Shown one piece after another: positions 33,732 to 35,271 of a DNA stretch of 35,271 nt. The notes below the pieces were generated by a model that was given only the letters and a program-made list of their open reading frames with translations, ran no database searches and was not told where the DNA came from. Within the stretch, counting starts at the first letter, position 1; the number at the start of each line of letters is the position of its first letter. This DNA is from Chloroflexota bacterium (GTDB lineage Bacteria > Chloroflexota > Chloroflexia > Chloroheliales > Chloroheliaceae). The translations under genes were made by a program, and so were the position numbers. The DNA lies in contig CADDZM010000020.1 of the NCBI GenBank assembly GCA_902812345.1, positions 1 through 35,271 of the forward strand, in the 5' to 3' direction.

Positions 33732-35271
33732 TTATTTCTTGTTGGCAGAACTGTTCCTGATATAAATGTCCAAGTTAGTACTGCCAAATTCTTGATTCGG
33801 CCAGCTTTTAAGCAAAGTATAGTCATTTAGGAATTCGGGGGATTTTAAGAGGCTATTCTTCATGAAAGCGTCCAGACTGATTACATAGTCGGGCGAATAT
33901 TTCATAATTAATTTTGTTGGAATAGTATTATTAGTCCACCGTTCATTTTCGGGTACAGGGTAAAAATTTAAAGCTTCCGGGGATACTAGACCAACTGTAT
34001 CAATAATTCGGGCATGAGAGAAGTAACCAAGTTCACCTATTTCAGCAGCGGCGATTACATCACCTTTTTTCAGATAAGGCTGAAGGAAATTTACTGCTTG
34101 CTCATAGTAACCGCGTGATGTCATATAGCTGCGCCCGTTATTATATCCATGAAGTTGATTTATTACCGCAATTATAATAAAAAGAACAACCAAGACATGA
34201 ACTATTTTGCCAGTAAACTTTGGTAATTTCTGGTGTTGTTTCCAGATTCCAGCCAAACCAAAGTTTAAGAGTAATAACAACCACGGTACAACTGGGCCAG
34301 TATACCAGGGAAAAAGGAAAGCCGGAGTTTTATAAATTGATAGAGCGTAAATACCAATAAATGCGAAGGCAAAACCCGGAATTAAAAGGTATTTTCTATC
34401 TATAAGCTTAAAAAGCGTCAAGGTTCCATATACGAATAGGGGGATATTTATAACCGTCAAAAAGACTAAAACTGTGCCTTTCCCATTCGGAAAGTAATAG
34501 ATACCGATTAAATGCCCAATGGGGTTATCAATAAGCAGTTCTAGAAAATAGGAAAAATTGTCAAAAAAGTTGTTCTCAACTACATAAATTGCTGAGGTTT
34601 TGGCAAGGACAGATTGAGGAATAGGATTTCCAAAATAGAAAGTCGCAAAAAGCAACCATGGCGCAATTACAATAATGGCTGCCAATAAGGCTCGAATGAA
34701 TTTCTTTTTTTGAAACACCAGGATGTAACCCAGGACCAAACCAAGTAGAACGATTCCTTCAGGTCTACAAAGAAAGGCTAAACCGGCTGCTACGGTTGCA
34801 AAAACCTCCTTATTTCTCAGGGTTAAAAAATAAAGCCCTGAAATTAATATTAAACTAAAAACGGAGGTTTCCATGCCTCCAATACACCAATTTGTGCTAA
34901 GGACAGCCATTGAAAACAGCAAAGATGGCGCAAATTCAAAACCCTTGGGAACCTTAAGCCTGGCTAACAGTTGGTTGCTAATTCGCCAGAGCAGTACAAT
35001 AGTTACAGCATCGGCCAGGGTATTGATAATTAAAGATAGCCAGGGGAGGTCGATTCTAATAATAAAATATAATAAAGAGAGTAAGATTGTATAGAGAGGC
35101 GTAGTAGTTCCCAGAACGTGTTCCCCGGCGTTATAAACGAAGCCGTTACCATTAACAATATTTTCTACGTACCGGTAAGTAATGTAAGCGTCATCAATTG
35201 TGCGGGGTCCATTTATCAGGCGAAAAAGGCAGCCTAAAAAAACAATAAAGCCTAATACAATTGCCTCTAAG
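33732..35271 (-). CDS. GT-C family membrane glycosyltransferase-like protein (5' partial)
   Basis: The frame is open to the right edge, so the N-terminus lies outside; about 513 residues are visible. The frame upstream of the internal TTG (34922) reads RTIDDAYITYRYVENIVNG, then GFVYNAGEHVLGTTTPLYT. This is the conserved first extracytoplasmic loop of polyprenyl-phosphate-dependent GT-C enzymes (PMT/ArnT/mannosyltransferase-like), with the catalytic Asp pair DD. About ten hydrophobic segments follow, then a soluble C-terminal domain (VIAAAEIGELGYFSHARIIDTVGLVSPEAL). It probably transfers a sugar to a lipid, glycan or protein at the outer face of the membrane. The DNA here is visibly richer in A+T than the rest of the window, which suggests a different origin. 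No terminator is seen after the stop. Confidence 0.82.
   Translation of the reverse strand, partial: LEAIVLGFIVFLGCLFRLINGPRTIDDAYITYRYVENIVNGNGFVYNAGEHVLGTTTPLYTILLSLLYFIIRIDLPWLSLIINTLADAVTIVLLWRISNQLLARLKVPKGFEFAPSLLFSMAVLSTNWCIGGMETSVFSLILISGLYFLTLRNKEVFATVAAGLAFLCRPEGIVLLGLVLGYILVFQKKKFIRALLAAIIVIAPWLLFATFYFGNPIPQSVLAKTSAIYVVENNFFDNFSYFLELLIDNPIGHLIGIYYFPNGKGTVLVFLTVINIPLFVYGTLTLFKLIDRKYLLIPGFAFAFIGIYALSIYKTPAFLFPWYTGPVVPWLLLLLNFGLAGIWKQHQKLPKFTGKIVHVLVVLFIIIAVINQLHGYNNGRSYMTSRGYYEQAVNFLQPYLKKGDVIAAAEIGELGYFSHARIIDTVGLVSPEALNFYPVPENERWTNNTIPTKLIMKYSPDYVISLDAFMKNSLLKSPEFLNDYTLLKSWPNQEFGSTNLDIYIRNSSANKK

Overview
The window is a chromosomal segment of a bacterium that I place, with moderate confidence, in the Chloroflexota. 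The reasons are lipoproteins with Ala/Thr-rich linkers, frequent TTG and GTG starts, a malate dehydrogenase of the lactate/malate dehydrogenase fold, a CxxC-x17-CxxC zinc-ribbon protein, and large polytopic membrane proteins of glycosyltransferase-C type. There is no rRNA, tRNA, CRISPR array, transposase or prophage gene. Base composition is moderately GC-rich except for the last ~1.5 kb, which is visibly more AT-rich.

Layout. Positions 1-6152 (+) hold a complete branched-chain amino acid type ABC importer: binding lipoprotein (5' end outside the window), two permeases and two ATPases, closed by a convergent terminator. Positions 6251-17210 (-) carry a small acidic protein, a polytopic membrane protein, threonylcarbamoyl-AMP synthase (TsaC), UvrC, two cyclophilins (one cytosolic, one lipoprotein) and two very large membrane proteins. 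Positions 17422-24402 (+) form a molybdenum hydroxylase locus: a short LysR-type DNA-binding protein, a MoeA-like molybdopterin-binding protein, two SRPBCC (CoxG-like) proteins and the small, large and medium subunits. The large subunit has AYRGAGR, the form II signature, and the order is S-L-M. It is therefore probably not a classical form I CO dehydrogenase. Positions 24619-33550 (-) carry a zinc-ribbon protein, malate dehydrogenase, RecX, a VOC protein, RecA, a REC-GGDEF regulator with a degenerate active site, a sigma-54 type response regulator, and a BMP/nucleoside-type ABC ATPase without its permeases. The right edge (33732 onward, -) is the C-terminal part of a GT-C family membrane protein.

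How the genes work together. The Liv proteins form one importer. UvrC, RecA and RecX are DNA-repair functions but are not one operon. The molybdenum hydroxylase genes form a likely transcription unit behind a good promoter at 17789-17817, with cofactor-binding and SRPBCC accessory proteins ahead of the catalytic subunits. The two response regulators are transcribed in one direction with a 94-nt gap.

The most interesting items are the form II hydroxylase cluster with twin SRPBCC proteins and a HTH-only LysR protein, a tsaC reading frame whose conserved N-terminus has no ATG, GTG or TTG start but a well-placed Shine-Dalgarno before ATC, the catalytically doubtful GGAEF regulator, and a recA promoter framed by a perfect palindrome and a LexA-box-like element. 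All calls were made by reading the sequence; no database search was run.
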